Positions 1-10,200 of a DNA stretch of 64,000 nt are shown here, piece after piece. The notes under the pieces were generated by a model that worked only from the letters and a program-made list of their open reading frames with translations, had not been told where the DNA came from and did not search any database. The stretch is taken from assembly GCF_003418935.1 (NCBI RefSeq), contig NZ_QVMT01000008.1, positions 208,580 through 272,579 on the forward strand, in the 5' to 3' direction. Both the position numbers and the translations under genes were made by a program. The DNA comes from Emticicia sp. C21. Lineage in GTDB: Bacteria > Bacteroidota > Bacteroidia > Cytophagales > Spirosomataceae. The first letter of the stretch is position 1. Each line of letters begins with the position of its first letter.

Positions 1-1154
1 TGAAAAATGCTGATACCAGATGTATTGCACTCTGTGATGTGGATGCCGATTTACTCGCCACAAGAGCCGCTGAAATAGAAAAGAAATTTGGTAATAAACC
101 ACAGACCTTTAGCGACCACCGGGAACTGCTCAAAGTAAAAGACCTGCAGGCGGTGATGATAGGCTCGCCCGACCACTGGCACTGTATACATGCCTGTGAT
201 GCCCTGGCTGCCGGCAAAGATGTATATGTAGAAAAACCTATCTCACTAAATGTGGAAGAAGCCGATCTGATGGTAAAAATGGTGAGAAAACATAATAGGA
301 TATTACAAGTAGGGCAATGGCAGCGCAGCGACCGCCATTGGATTGATGCCCTGAAAGAATTAAAATCCGGTTCAATCGGAAAAGTTAGACAAGTAAAAGC
401 CTGGGCAGATGTAAATTATGGACGTGATTTTAACGTAGTGCCCGATTCGGAAGCACCTAAGGGCGTTGACTATGATCGTTGGTTGGGACCTGCGCCAAAA
501 AGACCTTTCAACAAAAACAGGTTCCATGGTACTTTCCGCTATTTCTGGGATTATGCCGGGGGATTAATGACCGATTGGGGTGTGCATATGCTCGATATGG
601 TACTGGCAGGTATGGATGCCCAAAACCCTAAATCTGTGATGGCCATTGGTGGTAAGCTGGCGTTCCCGAATGATGCTGCTGAAACACCGGATACCTTAAC
701 CACGGTTTATGATTTTGGTAATTTCAGTCTGGTATGGGAGCAGTTTATGGGCATGGGAACCTCGCCTTATTTAGATGACGTCAGCGAGCCAGGTGTGGCA
801 TTTATCGGAGAAAAGGGTATTCTTGCCATCAACAGAGCGCACTGGAAAATAATTCCATTGGAAGACAATGGTAAATATATGATGACACCTATGCCTGCTC
901 GCAGAAGCTGGGACTCAGGCCTGGATGCGCATACTAAAAATTGGTTGGAATGCATCAGAGACCGTAAAGACCCTAACTGCACGATAGAAATGGGCAGAAA
1001 TACGGCGGTAGTAGCCCAATTGGGCAATATTGCCTATCGCACAGGTAAAAAACTGGAGTGGGATGCCGAAAAACGCCAGTTTAGCAACGATACAGAAAGC
1101 AATAAATTATTGAAAGCCAATTACCGTGCTCCCTGGGCGTTGCCGAAAGTTTGA
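1..1154 (+). CDS. Gfo/Idh/MocA family oxidoreductase (5' end outside window)
   Basis: NAD(P)-dependent sugar or polyol dehydrogenase-like protein. The reading frame is open from base 3, and the residues before any internal start (KNADTRCIALCDVDAD) read as the second beta-strand and acidic NAD-ribose site of a Rossmann fold. The gene therefore starts upstream of the window and the GTG at 39 is not the true start. Visible family marks are SPDHWHCIHACDALAAGKDVYVEKP, summarised as the substrate-domain EKP motif near base 235, and a C-terminal alpha/beta dimer domain with FWDYAGGLMTDWGVHMLD. The WLGPAP-type segment is common in Bacteroidota secreted or periplasmic members with a Tat signal, but the N-terminus is not visible. 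The substrate cannot be given. A hairpin terminator follows. Confidence 0.9.
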   Translation, partial: KNADTRCIALCDVDADLLATRAAEIEKKFGNKPQTFSDHRELLKVKDLQAVMIGSPDHWHCIHACDALAAGKDVYVEKPISLNVEEADLMVKMVRKHNRILQVGQWQRSDRHWIDALKELKSGSIGKVRQVKAWADVNYGRDFNVVPDSEAPKGVDYDRWLGPAPKRPFNKNRFHGTFRYFWDYAGGLMTDWGVHMLDMVLAGMDAQNPKSVMAIGGKLAFPNDAAETPDTLTTVYDFGNFSLVWEQFMGMGTSPYLDDVSEPGVAFIGEKGILAINRAHWKIIPLEDNGKYMMTPMPARRSWDSGLDAHTKNWLECIRDRKDPNCTIEMGRNTAVVAQLGNIAYRTGKKLEWDAEKRQFSNDTESNKLLKANYRAPWALPKV

Positions 1155-1512
1155 TTTGAGAAAGTAGGATAGATAATAATTAGCTTAAAAGGGAAGCATT
1201 TAGGGCCTCCCTTTTAAAATATATCCAGAGGTATAACAGCAATTATCTTATTTTAAAAATTACCGGAATCAATTCTAGCACCTTTAAAAGCCCGCCTTTA
1301 GGGGTTAGGGGTTAAATAATTTCAAACCATACTTTGAAATGGAATGAAAAAATCTCTAATTTTGATAGCAGATATAAAATTATAACATACTGCCCATATT
1401 TCTGGTTTTCATGTAAAAGAATACTCTTGGGAATTTTATAATTTGCGACTTAATTCACCATAACCTAAGACCTACCCTCATAGAATCATAATTATCTCAG
1501 CTGAACCCGATA
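1155..1512. other. Intergenic stretch before the receiver gene
   Basis: 358 bases. It holds the hairpin terminator at 1185-1217 and a short C/G-rich patch near 1291-1313 made of repeated AGGGGTT units. The rest is AT-rich and probably contains the promoter of the two-component pair, but I could not pick a convincing -7 box. Confidence 0.4.
1185..1217 (+). terminator. Hairpin terminator after the oxidoreductase gene
   Basis: Perfect 10-bp inverted repeat, TTAAAAGGGA at 1185-1194 and TCCCTTTTAA at 1208-1217, with a 13-base loop. It lies 31 bases after the stop codon, and the right arm carries a short T run. Confidence 0.6.
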
Positions 1513-1905
1513 ATGCAGAAAATTACCGTCTTCCTTATTGACGATGATGTAGACGACCAGGAAATTTTTGCATTCATTCTATCCGATGCTTTTCCACAAG
1601 TTGACTGTGTTTTTGCCAATGATGGATTGGATGCCCTGGAAAAATTACAAGATGTTTCTTTTAATCCCGGTATCATTTTCATTGATATTAACATGCCAAG
1701 AATGAATGGTCTGGAGATTCTGAAAGAAATCAAAAAAGTAAAAAGATTTTCCAAAACCCCGGTTTATATGTATTCTACCTCCAATGAAAATAAGGTAGTA
1801 GAACAAAGTAGAGAATTAGGTGCTACGGGTTTTATTAAAAAGCATATTGATACCGACGTAGCAAAAGAGGAATTCCAACATATCATTGCAAAGCTCAAAT
1901 TGTAA
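1513..1905 (+). CDS. Single-domain response regulator (CheY/Rcp1-like)
   Basis: A stand-alone receiver domain of 130 residues with no output domain. The acidic pair is at D10-D11-D12 (LIDDDVDD), the phospho-acceptor is D58 in FIDINMP, a serine/threonine switch lies in YMYSTSN, and the conserved lysine sits in GFIKKHID. The extra acidic residues after the first beta strand are typical of the Rcp1-like receivers that sit next to phytochrome-like or PAS-rich kinases. The gene ends 11 bases before the large hybrid kinase, so the two are almost certainly co-transcribed. It may be the kinase's phosphotransfer partner or a shuttle to another regulator. Confidence 0.9.
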   Translation: MQKITVFLIDDDVDDQEIFAFILSDAFPQVDCVFANDGLDALEKLQDVSFNPGIIFIDINMPRMNGLEILKEIKKVKRFSKTPVYMYSTSNENKVVEQSRELGATGFIKKHIDTDVAKEEFQHIIAKLKL

Positions 1906-1916
1906 AAGACAAATGT

Positions 1917-4900
1917 ATGTCAGACAAGAAAATCCATGAGTTCCTGGCCGGAGGCGGAGAAATGGGGGAACGTATCCGCTCTTTCGACTGGAGTAAAACC
2001 TCATTGGGAGACCCTGAGCATTGGCCACAGGAGTTAAAAACCTGTGTTCGTATCATGCTTAGTTCGCAACAGCCTATCTGGATAGGTTGGGGAAAAGACC
2101 TGATTAAGCTTTATAATGATACTTATATTGACATTGTACGCGGTAAGCACCCTGTCGCGTTAGGCCAACCGGCTTCGGTTGTATGGCGCGACATCTGGAA
2201 GGACATCAGTCCTTTGCTTTCAAAAGCCATGCTGAAAGATGAAGGTACTTATGTAGAGTCGCAGTTGTTGATTATGCACCGCAGTGGTTTCCCTGAAGAA
2301 ACTTATTATACTTTTTCTTATACTCCTGTATTGGGTGATGACGATAAGCCCGCAGGCATTATTTGTTATAATACTACCGATACCGAAAGAATTATTAATG
2401 AGCGTTCGCTCAAAACCTTACAACAGTTAGATAGTCTCGTACAGAAAAAGACCGAGAGAGAAGTCTACTTACAGGCAGCTAAAGCAGTTGAGTTTAATAA
2501 GTGGGACTTCCCCTTTGCACTCATCTATAAAATAAACGACGAAGGCGAAAGCGCAGAACTTGTAGCTACGGCGGGATTTGAAGAAAAACACCCTACTTTA
2601 CCAGATATTGTTGATGTAACCAAACCAACTGTTAATACAGAACCTTTCTGTAAAGCTGTAAGCGAAAACAGACTGGTAGAATCAGAAAATAATGGTCGTT
2701 GGGGCGATTTACCTAAAGGAGCATGGGATATTATACCGCACCATTTTCTTCATGTGCCTATCAAAGGAGCTAATAAGAAATTCCCTCTGGCTATTCTGAG
2801 CATGGGGCTGAATCCCTACCGACAATTTGATGATGTTTATAAAAACTTTATTCAACTAACTGCTGACCAGATTTCTTTAGGAGTCAACAATGCCATTGCT
2901 TATGAAGAAGAGCGCAAACGGGCACAGGTACTAGAAGAACTGGACAAGGCCAAAACATTGTTTTTTTCCAATATCAGCCATGAGTTTCGTACGCCTATTA
3001 CACTCATGCTTGGGCCATTGGAAGAATTATTGAATAAACCTGATATTCACCTGAGTGCTTATGAAAGGCAACATGTAGAAGTAACTCACCGCAATGCCCT
3101 ACGTTTACTCAAACTTGTAAATACGCTACTAGATTTCAGCCGGATTGAAAGTGGCCGACATCAGGCACATTTCGTTCCTACCAATTTATCAGATTATACC
3201 AAAAACCTTGCGTCTAATTTTCGTTCAGTAATGGAAAAAGCTGGTCTGGAATTGGTGGTTGAAGACGGTGTTTTGCAAGAACCTGTATACGTAGATAAAC
3301 AGATGTGGGAGAAGATTGTATTCAATCTTTTATCTAATGCTTTTAAATATACGCTACAAGGTTCTGTCAGAGTCCAATTGCATACAGATGGGCATCAGGC
3401 TTTTATGAGTGTGGAAGATACAGGTGTCGGGATTCCGGAGAAAGAACTCCCGCATATGTTCGACCGCTTCCATCGGGTACAGAATACAGCAGGCCGAACC
3501 CACGAGGGAACGGGTATCGGCTTGTCTTTAGTAAAAGAATTAGTTCAATTACATAAAGGAGAAATAGCAGTAGAAAGTAAAGAAGGGGTTGGCACTAAAT
3601 TCACGGTAAGTATTCCTTTCGGTAATGCGCATTTACCCGCTGCACAAATACAAGAAACGGCAGATTTCGCCGACGTTATCTCAAATGTCTATATAGACGA
3701 AGCTACTTCTTTTTTACAAGACGGAATCGGCAAGTCAGATTCTGAACAAAAAAGTTTTAATCCCAGTCTGGCAACTATTCTGATAGTTGATGATAATACC
3801 GATATGCGCCAGCACATTGAATCTATTGTCAGCACCAGATATAATACACTTACTGCCGCAAATGGCGTAGAAGCTTTACATATTATTAAGCGACATCAGC
3901 CTGCCTTGATTCTAAGTGATATTATGATGCCTGTAATGGATGGCATTGAGTTATTAAAAGAAGTAAAAAAGAATCGTGAAATAGCGCATATTCCGGTAAT
4001 TCTGATTACTGCCCGGGCAGGAGAAGAATCAAGAATAGAAGGTTACGAAACAGGTGCCGATGATTATATGACCAAGCCTTTTTCGGCCAATGAATTATTG
4101 TCAAGAGTAAAGTCTCAACTAAAAATTGCCCATACACGTCAGGAAGTTGAGCAACGCCTGAGAGGCTTTCTTATGCAGGCACCTGCGGCCATTGCTATTC
4201 TCGAAGGCCCCGAACATGCCTTTAGCTTAACTAATACCAGATTTCTACAGATAATCGGTCGTGAGGCAGAAGAACTATTAGGACGTGGTCTAAGAGAACT
4301 GTTTCCTGAATTTGAGGGGCAGGGTATTTACGAAATCTTCGATTATGTATATAACAGCGGCGAACCTTTTGCCACTAATGAATTTTTTGCCTCTTTCATT
4401 TATAAAGGAAATATCAGGTCAGGCTATTGGGATTTTATCATTTATCCTATCAAAAACGAAAATGGCATCATTAACGAATTGATGGTGCATGTAATTGAAT
4501 CTACCGTACAGGTAGAAGCAAGAAAGAAAGTGGAAGCCAGCGAAAGACAGTTCAGAAATGTGTTGGTTCAATCGCCAAGTATATTCATGCTATTGAAAGG
4601 ACCGGATATGCTAATCACATTTGCTAATGAGCCATTGCTTACCTCCTGGGGGAGAACTAAAGATATTATTGGCAATAAATTATTAGAGGTATTGCCTGAA
4701 CTCCGAGACCAGGCTTTTCCGAAATTATTACAACAGGTATACGAAACAGGTGAAGTATATTATGGCAACGAAGAAAAAGCCAGAATTATTAAAGATGGTG
4801 AAATCAAAGACATCTATTATAATTATGTGTATCAGCCAAGTTACGATTTAGATAATACGATTGCGGGTATTACCGTAATGGCGACTGATGTTACTGAACA

Positions 4901-6443
4901 GGTAAATGCCCGCAAGAAAATAGAAGCCAGTGAAGAGCAGTTCAGAACATTGGCCGAAACATTGCCCCAACTAGTCTGGATAACAGACTCACAGGGCAAT
5001 CAACAATATGCTTCCGGTCGTTGGGAAGAATATACAGGACACTCGTCATCGCCAGAAAACTGGGTTAAAACAGTTCACCCGGAAGATTATCAAAAGATGG
5101 TCAGGTTATGGAGTCATAGCTTAGCCACGGGTGATATCTACAGAATTGAATTACGTCTGAGAAGCAAGGCCGGAGAATATCGCTGGCATTACGGGCATGG
5201 AGAACCTATCCGGAATGAACATGGAGAGATTATCAGTTGGATTGGTAATTTCATGGATATCCACGACCAGAAAGTCTTTACCGAAAAATTAGAAGAGACT
5301 GTTAAAGAAAGAACGGCCGAGCTTTTAGAGAAAAATACAGCCCTCGAAAACTCCGAATCGTTTTTACAGCAATTAATCGATTCTTCCGTAGAGTTTATTA
5401 TGGTAATAGACAAAGATTTCCAGATTATTAATGTCAACAAAAGATTTGAAGAGGGAATAGGTAAAACAAGCGAAGAGATATGTGGGCAAAACCTTTTTGA
5501 TTTTAACCCAAAAGCAAAAGATACCGAAGAGCATGGAGCTATCTTGAAAGCCCTGCAAGGGGAAACAGTTCATTTTGATAAAAGGAGGTCTATTGCTAAA
5601 GACGACTATTTTATTGATACCTATTTTATTCCGCTAAGAGTTCAGAATCAGATTGAGGGTGTAATTATTATGTCGAGAGATGTAACCGACATTGTGCATT
5701 CTGAAATCATGCTTGAAGAAAAGAATAACGCACTCGAAAATTCTAACAAAGAACTGGAATCATTTAACTATATCGCCAGCCACGATTTACAGGAGCCGCT
5801 TCGAAAAATCAGAACCTTTATTCATCTGATTGAAAAGAGCGGTTTTGAAAGTGAAAGTGCCCGGAAATATTTCGAAAAAATCAATTCCTCAGCTCAACGT
5901 ATGAGTGATTTGATTCAGTCGGTTTTAACTTATAGTCGCCTATCTAAAACAGGAGAAGACTTTACACAGACTGACCTGAATAAGATTCTGACCGAAGTAC
6001 AGACTGATTTTGAGTTGTTAATAAAAGAAAAGAATGCTACTATTAAGGCTGGCAAGCTACCTTCTATTAAGGCAAATGCTTTGCAGATAAATCAGCTATT
6101 TTCCAATCTGATTAGCAATTCTCTTAAGTTTTCGACTGAAAAACCTAAGATTACAATCTCTTCAAAAATAGAAAAAGGCAAACAGATAAGTATCTTAGCT
6201 AATCCTGATCAATCTTATGTGCATCTGACATTTAAAGACAATGGTATCGGTTTCCCTGATGAATTTAAAGATAAAATCTTTAACCTTTTCCAACGCCTGC
6301 ATGGCAAATCTGAATATTCAGGCACAGGTATCGGCTTAAGCATTGTGAAGAAAATAGTAGAACAGCATAAAGGATTTATCTCTGCTGAATCGAAAGATGG
6401 AGAGGGAGCAGTTTTTAATATATGGCTGCCGATAGGCGATTGA
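1917..6443 (+). CDS. Hybrid sensor histidine kinase with two complete kinase cores
   Basis: A 1508-residue cytoplasmic-looking sensor with no obvious membrane segment. Order of domains: PAS-like sensor about 20-160; GAF-like region about 180-330; first HisKA with ISHEFRTP (H355); HATPase about 455-570 with N-box near N470-N474 and a GTGIGLSLVK G-box; receiver domain about 620-735 with phospho-acceptor D668 (LILSDIMMP); four PAS domains about 745-865, 870-995, 1005-1120 and 1145-1265; second HisKA with ASHDLQEPLRK (H1289); second HATPase about 1390-1505 with GTGIGLSIVK. The first core is of the HEFRT type and the second of the HDLQEPL type, so the protein looks like a fusion of two kinases. 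It follows the receiver gene by 11 bases. The ATG at 1917 is the first in frame. The ligand is unknown. Confidence 0.93.
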   Translation: MSDKKIHEFLAGGGEMGERIRSFDWSKTSLGDPEHWPQELKTCVRIMLSSQQPIWIGWGKDLIKLYNDTYIDIVRGKHPVALGQPASVVWRDIWKDISPLLSKAMLKDEGTYVESQLLIMHRSGFPEETYYTFSYTPVLGDDDKPAGIICYNTTDTERIINERSLKTLQQLDSLVQKKTEREVYLQAAKAVEFNKWDFPFALIYKINDEGESAELVATAGFEEKHPTLPDIVDVTKPTVNTEPFCKAVSENRLVESENNGRWGDLPKGAWDIIPHHFLHVPIKGANKKFPLAILSMGLNPYRQFDDVYKNFIQLTADQISLGVNNAIAYEEERKRAQVLEELDKAKTLFFSNISHEFRTPITLMLGPLEELLNKPDIHLSAYERQHVEVTHRNALRLLKLVNTLLDFSRIESGRHQAHFVPTNLSDYTKNLASNFRSVMEKAGLELVVEDGVLQEPVYVDKQMWEKIVFNLLSNAFKYTLQGSVRVQLHTDGHQAFMSVEDTGVGIPEKELPHMFDRFHRVQNTAGRTHEGTGIGLSLVKELVQLHKGEIAVESKEGVGTKFTVSIPFGNAHLPAAQIQETADFADVISNVYIDEATSFLQDGIGKSDSEQKSFNPSLATILIVDDNTDMRQHIESIVSTRYNTLTAANGVEALHIIKRHQPALILSDIMMPVMDGIELLKEVKKNREIAHIPVILITARAGEESRIEGYETGADDYMTKPFSANELLSRVKSQLKIAHTRQEVEQRLRGFLMQAPAAIAILEGPEHAFSLTNTRFLQIIGREAEELLGRGLRELFPEFEGQGIYEIFDYVYNSGEPFATNEFFASFIYKGNIRSGYWDFIIYPIKNENGIINELMVHVIESTVQVEARKKVEASERQFRNVLVQSPSIFMLLKGPDMLITFANEPLLTSWGRTKDIIGNKLLEVLPELRDQAFPKLLQQVYETGEVYYGNEEKARIIKDGEIKDIYYNYVYQPSYDLDNTIAGITVMATDVTEQVNARKKIEASEEQFRTLAETLPQLVWITDSQGNQQYASGRWEEYTGHSSSPENWVKTVHPEDYQKMVRLWSHSLATGDIYRIELRLRSKAGEYRWHYGHGEPIRNEHGEIISWIGNFMDIHDQKVFTEKLEETVKERTAELLEKNTALENSESFLQQLIDSSVEFIMVIDKDFQIINVNKRFEEGIGKTSEEICGQNLFDFNPKAKDTEEHGAILKALQGETVHFDKRRSIAKDDYFIDTYFIPLRVQNQIEGVIIMSRDVTDIVHSEIMLEEKNNALENSNKELESFNYIASHDLQEPLRKIRTFIHLIEKSGFESESARKYFEKINSSAQRMSDLIQSVLTYSRLSKTGEDFTQTDLNKILTEVQTDFELLIKEKNATIKAGKLPSIKANALQINQLFSNLISNSLKFSTEKPKITISSKIEKGKQISILANPDQSYVHLTFKDNGIGFPDEFKDKIFNLFQRLHGKSEYSGTGIGLSIVKKIVEQHKGFISAESKDGEGAVFNIWLPIGD

Positions 6444-6474
6444 GTGAATTTGTGAGTTAGTGATTGAGTGATTA
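6436..6474 (+). repeat. Degenerate 8-bp tandem repeat spanning the kinase stop codon
   Basis: Five consecutive octamers related to GTGATTGA: GCGATTGA, GTGAATTT, GTGAGTTA, GTGATTGA and GTGATTA. The first copy contains the TGA stop of the hybrid kinase. The same unit recurs near 7152, 17924 (minus strand), 20576 and 20700 (minus strand). Confidence 0.6.
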
Positions 6475-6523
6475 AATTATCAAAATTTGCTTTTAATTTA
6501 TCTTTTTTGACCCAAAAATAAAC

Positions 6524-7159
6524 ATGAACCCACTCAACTGGCTATTAGTTTCTCAACGCCTGCAAGCACTAGCCCAGACCGGATTGGCTTATACTGAAAG
6601 TGAGTATGATCGTGAGCGGTATGAAGAAATCAATGCTATCGGTCAGCAAATTCTGGCGCAATTGAGTAATGTAGCCATTGAACATGTCATTCAGCTTTTT
6701 CCGGATGAAATAGGGTATCGCACGCCAAAAGTAGATATACGGGCCATTGTTTTTCGGGGTAGCGATGAATTGCTGATGGTGCAGGAGAAAATAGACAACA
6801 ACCGTTGGACCGTTCCCGGAGGTTGGGCAGACATCGGCTATACGCCGTTTGAAGTAGCCGAAAAAGAAGTATGGGAAGAAACCGGATTAAAAGTAAAGGC
6901 TGCAAGGTTGTTAGCGGTATTCGATAAGAAAATGCACCCACATCCCTACCAACCTTGGTATGTCTATAAATTCTTTATTTTGTGCGACGTAACAGGTGGT
7001 GAAATATTGGCAGAAACCAACGAAACATCAGGTATAGCCTGGATTCCCAAAAAAGAACTACCGAATTTATCTCTTTCCATCGATAGGGCTACTTATTCGC
7101 AATTAGAAAAAATGTTTGAGTTTCTCTCCAATCCTGATTTATCAGCCTTGTGTGATTGA
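6524..7159 (+). CDS. NUDIX hydrolase with N-terminal helical domain (YjhB-like)
   Basis: A 211-residue pyrophosphohydrolase, probably acting on ADP-ribose or another nucleoside diphosphate derivative. Residues 1-60 match the helical NUDIX_N extension. Residues 65-200 are the catalytic fold. The NUDIX box lies at about 99-122, beginning GGWADIG and ending EKEVWEETGL, so the metal-binding glutamates of the EExG part are kept. The usual glutamate after the second glycine is tyrosine and the REV arginine is lysine; this GGWADxGY variant is normal for this subfamily as I know it. It is a single gene after the octamer repeat and is followed by a hairpin shared with the convergent protease gene. Its last codons form GTGATTGA, one more copy of the octamer. 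Confidence 0.9.
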   Translation: MNPLNWLLVSQRLQALAQTGLAYTESEYDRERYEEINAIGQQILAQLSNVAIEHVIQLFPDEIGYRTPKVDIRAIVFRGSDELLMVQEKIDNNRWTVPGGWADIGYTPFEVAEKEVWEETGLKVKAARLLAVFDKKMHPHPYQPWYVYKFFILCDVTGGEILAETNETSGIAWIPKKELPNLSLSIDRATYSQLEKMFEFLSNPDLSALCD

Positions 7160-7211
7160 GGCTTCTCTTTATTTCATACTTTTTAATTCTCCTATAATAT
7201 TCTTATAAATG

Positions 7212-7243
7212 CAACGTCCAACCCTATTATGGCTTGGACGTTG
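7212..7243. terminator. Bidirectional hairpin between NUDIX and first M36 gene
   Basis: Perfect 10-bp inverted repeat, CAACGTCCAA at 7212-7221 and TTGGACGTTG at 7234-7243, with a 12-base loop. It lies between convergent genes. Its left arm matches the terminator of the second protease gene at 11609. Confidence 0.65.
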
Positions 7244-7269
7244 TGTTATTCTTCATCGTTAACTATATA

Positions 7270-10200
7270 TCAGTGTAAACCTGCTTCACAACCTAGTATA
7301 ACTGCCAGGAATGTTTCTGTACCCCCAGCCTGAAAGCCTGGATTCAGTGTAATCGTTTTGCCTGCTATATAATTTACACCGTTAGCTACATTAGCCGTAC
7401 TTGTAATACTTTGCGAAACCCTATAAGTTCCGGCCGTTTGGCTACCCGTATAAGTGGCATTAATGTTTATAGTAGCAACCACTGGCACTCTGTTCGAAGT
7501 ACAGCCTCCAACGTTACAAGCCGCATAATATGTGGTGGTTGTATTCAGGTTAGGCGTAGCATAGGTACCTCCTGTAAATATGGCTGAACCTCCGCTAGCA
7601 ACATTGTACCACATAACTGTACCACCACTACAGCCTGAAGCCAATAAGGTTACCGAACCTTCCCCACAACGGCTTCCGCCTGTTCCTATTGGTGCATTAG
7701 GAATTGGCGTAATGGTTGCTGTTACACTTACCCTGCCAGAGGTACAACCATTTAATGTACAGGTTATCTGGTATGTAGTAGTAGACGATAAACTTGGTGT
7801 CGGATAACTGGTTCCTGTGGCAATAGACGAACCTCCACTTGCTAAGTTATACCAGTTAATAGTACCTCCGGGACAACCAGATGCGGTTAAGGTTACCGAA
7901 CCAGACCCACATCGACTAGCGCCAATCCCAGTTGGTATGGTGGCGTTACTCCTGGTAATAGTTGCTATAGCTGAGTTAACCGCAGTACAGGCTCCACTTT
8001 TGACAACAGCACGGAATTGTGTTGTTTGTGTGATGTTTGAATAGTTGAGCGTAGTGGTAGTATTAGCAATCTGCGTAATAAGATTGGTGAAACCATCAGT
8101 TGAAGACTCCCATCTCACAACAGAGCCTGTATGCCCGCTTAAGGTAAGTGTACCCGAATTAGTATCAAAACACACTGTAGTACTACCTGCTACTGTACCA
8201 CCAACAGAAGCAGGGTTGACTGTAAATGTAGTCGGTGTACGGCAACCTACAGCCGAGCTATCTGCCAGATAAAAGGTTTTTGTAATCGGAGTAGATGTAT
8301 TAGGAATACCCGAGTTGGCCACGCCGACAGGATTAAATATATTACCCCTGAACAGAGAGGAACCTCCTGAGCTGGCAGTATACCAATCACTGACATTCTT
8401 GAAAATAGGAGAAGTGGCTTGTAAGGTATAATCTCCGGTTACGCCATTATCGTAGGTGCTAATAACCAATATATAAGTAGTGCCTGCTGTTAGGTTCTGA
8501 ACAATTCTTGGAGCATAGGTTTTCGTTCCACTATCATCATCGCCTCTTACAAAATTAACAGCCGGAGTTGTCGGATTAAATGAGGTATGATAGAGCGTCA
8601 TATATCCGTCATAAGGTGTAAACCCATCAAATGTTCCATCGATTAACTCAATAGATACGGTACCGTTCGATGTGGGTGTAAAGGTATGGGTTTTATAGTG
8701 TACAGCAGTACCAACACTAGATGCCCAATAGTAAGTTATATTATTACCATCACCTCTTCTATAAGTTGGAGAACTGGTAGTTAATGTTCCATGCAAAAGC
8801 GTAGTAGAAGTACCTACACCAACTAAACCCTGTCCACCAGGCACAGCACCATTCTGACAAACGGCATAAGTTGCTACAGCCGGGGTCGGTCTGGGATTAA
8901 CTGTTACCTTAACTGCCTGAGGTGCCTGGCAGCTACTTGGCGTTAACAAAAAGTAATAAGTAACAACAATTGGTAATTTAGTAGTATTAATCAAAGTCTC
9001 ATTGATAGAAGAACTATTACCGCTACCTGCTGAATTGCTGATACCTGTTACTGCGGGGCGCGACCAGCTAAAAGTAGTGGTTCCTGCAGTGGCTGTGGTA
9101 GCAGTATAAGCAAACGCCGTATTTGAACAAACCGTAACAAATTTGGCAGAACTTAGTGGTCTGTCAGTAAACGGCGTAAAATCTTCTACAACGGTAAGGT
9201 CGTCAGTTGATACCCCTGTAGAGGCATTCATCCCTAAACCACGGCGGGCAAATGCTTTCCAGATAGCACATTTATAACGTCCGCCAAAAAGGTTTTGGTC
9301 GGCTGTCAGAATAGCGTTACGGGCATCTACAAAACTGGGGCTACAAGGTTGTAATCTCAAGCCCTCGTTTACTAGTTTTAGCGCCGCTATATTACCCCTC
9401 ATATCGGTAATAGCTGCCGGAGTAGTATAAATATTATTTACGATCTGGCCATCCTGCATGATAATCTCCCAGGTCATGTCCCAAAGCATCGTTGCCCAGA
9501 TTGACCCTATGCCATGAGGAATAGAATAGTCTGTTATTTTCCCATAAGTAATCAACGGATTTACATTGGCCATATCATACGAGTATGGGTACGGACGAAT
9601 ACCACCACCATTGGTAGACTCTCCTAATACATAAGTCCCCATACTTCTGGAAATATTCGCACTAGCCAGATTGGGTGATAATGAACTCCAGTTAGTTGTA
9701 AGCATCAAAGCCAGATAATCACTCCATCCTTCTCCGCCTTGTTCTGCATTTTGAAGACAGCTAACATTAGCAGGGCCACCCGTTAATCGGTTCGACCAGC
9801 CATGTCCATATTCATGAGTCATTACACCATTATCAAAATCAGAATCCGGTGTATAGGCAGGGCTTCCTCCATCATCAAATATATACATCTGCATTCGTGG
9901 ATTCTGTCCATCCGGTGGTGTACCGAAGTTTGCGTTATTGGTACCTGAGCCATCCTGTGCATCAGCATATACATAATCGTTTCCTAGCCCCTGTCCGGTT
10001 GTATTTATTTTCTGGAAATTGCCACTAGGTTCATCAAAACCATATTTCAATAAAACATCATGAATCAGATTATTCCAATAGAAAAGATTGGTAATAGCGG
10101 CATCGCGGTTGGCCGCTGCCGTTCCTGTAGTTTGTGAATACGGGTAGTTAAAATCCAGTGTAGCCGAGTTTGGGCTTGCTCCGGCAGTAATTTCATCATC

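Noticed and set aside
7580..8272. Several plus-strand open frames opposite the Ig-like repeats of the first M36 gene, all with similar peptides
   Set aside because: They are antisense images of the repeats, so their mutual similarity only reflects the coding repeats on the minus strand.
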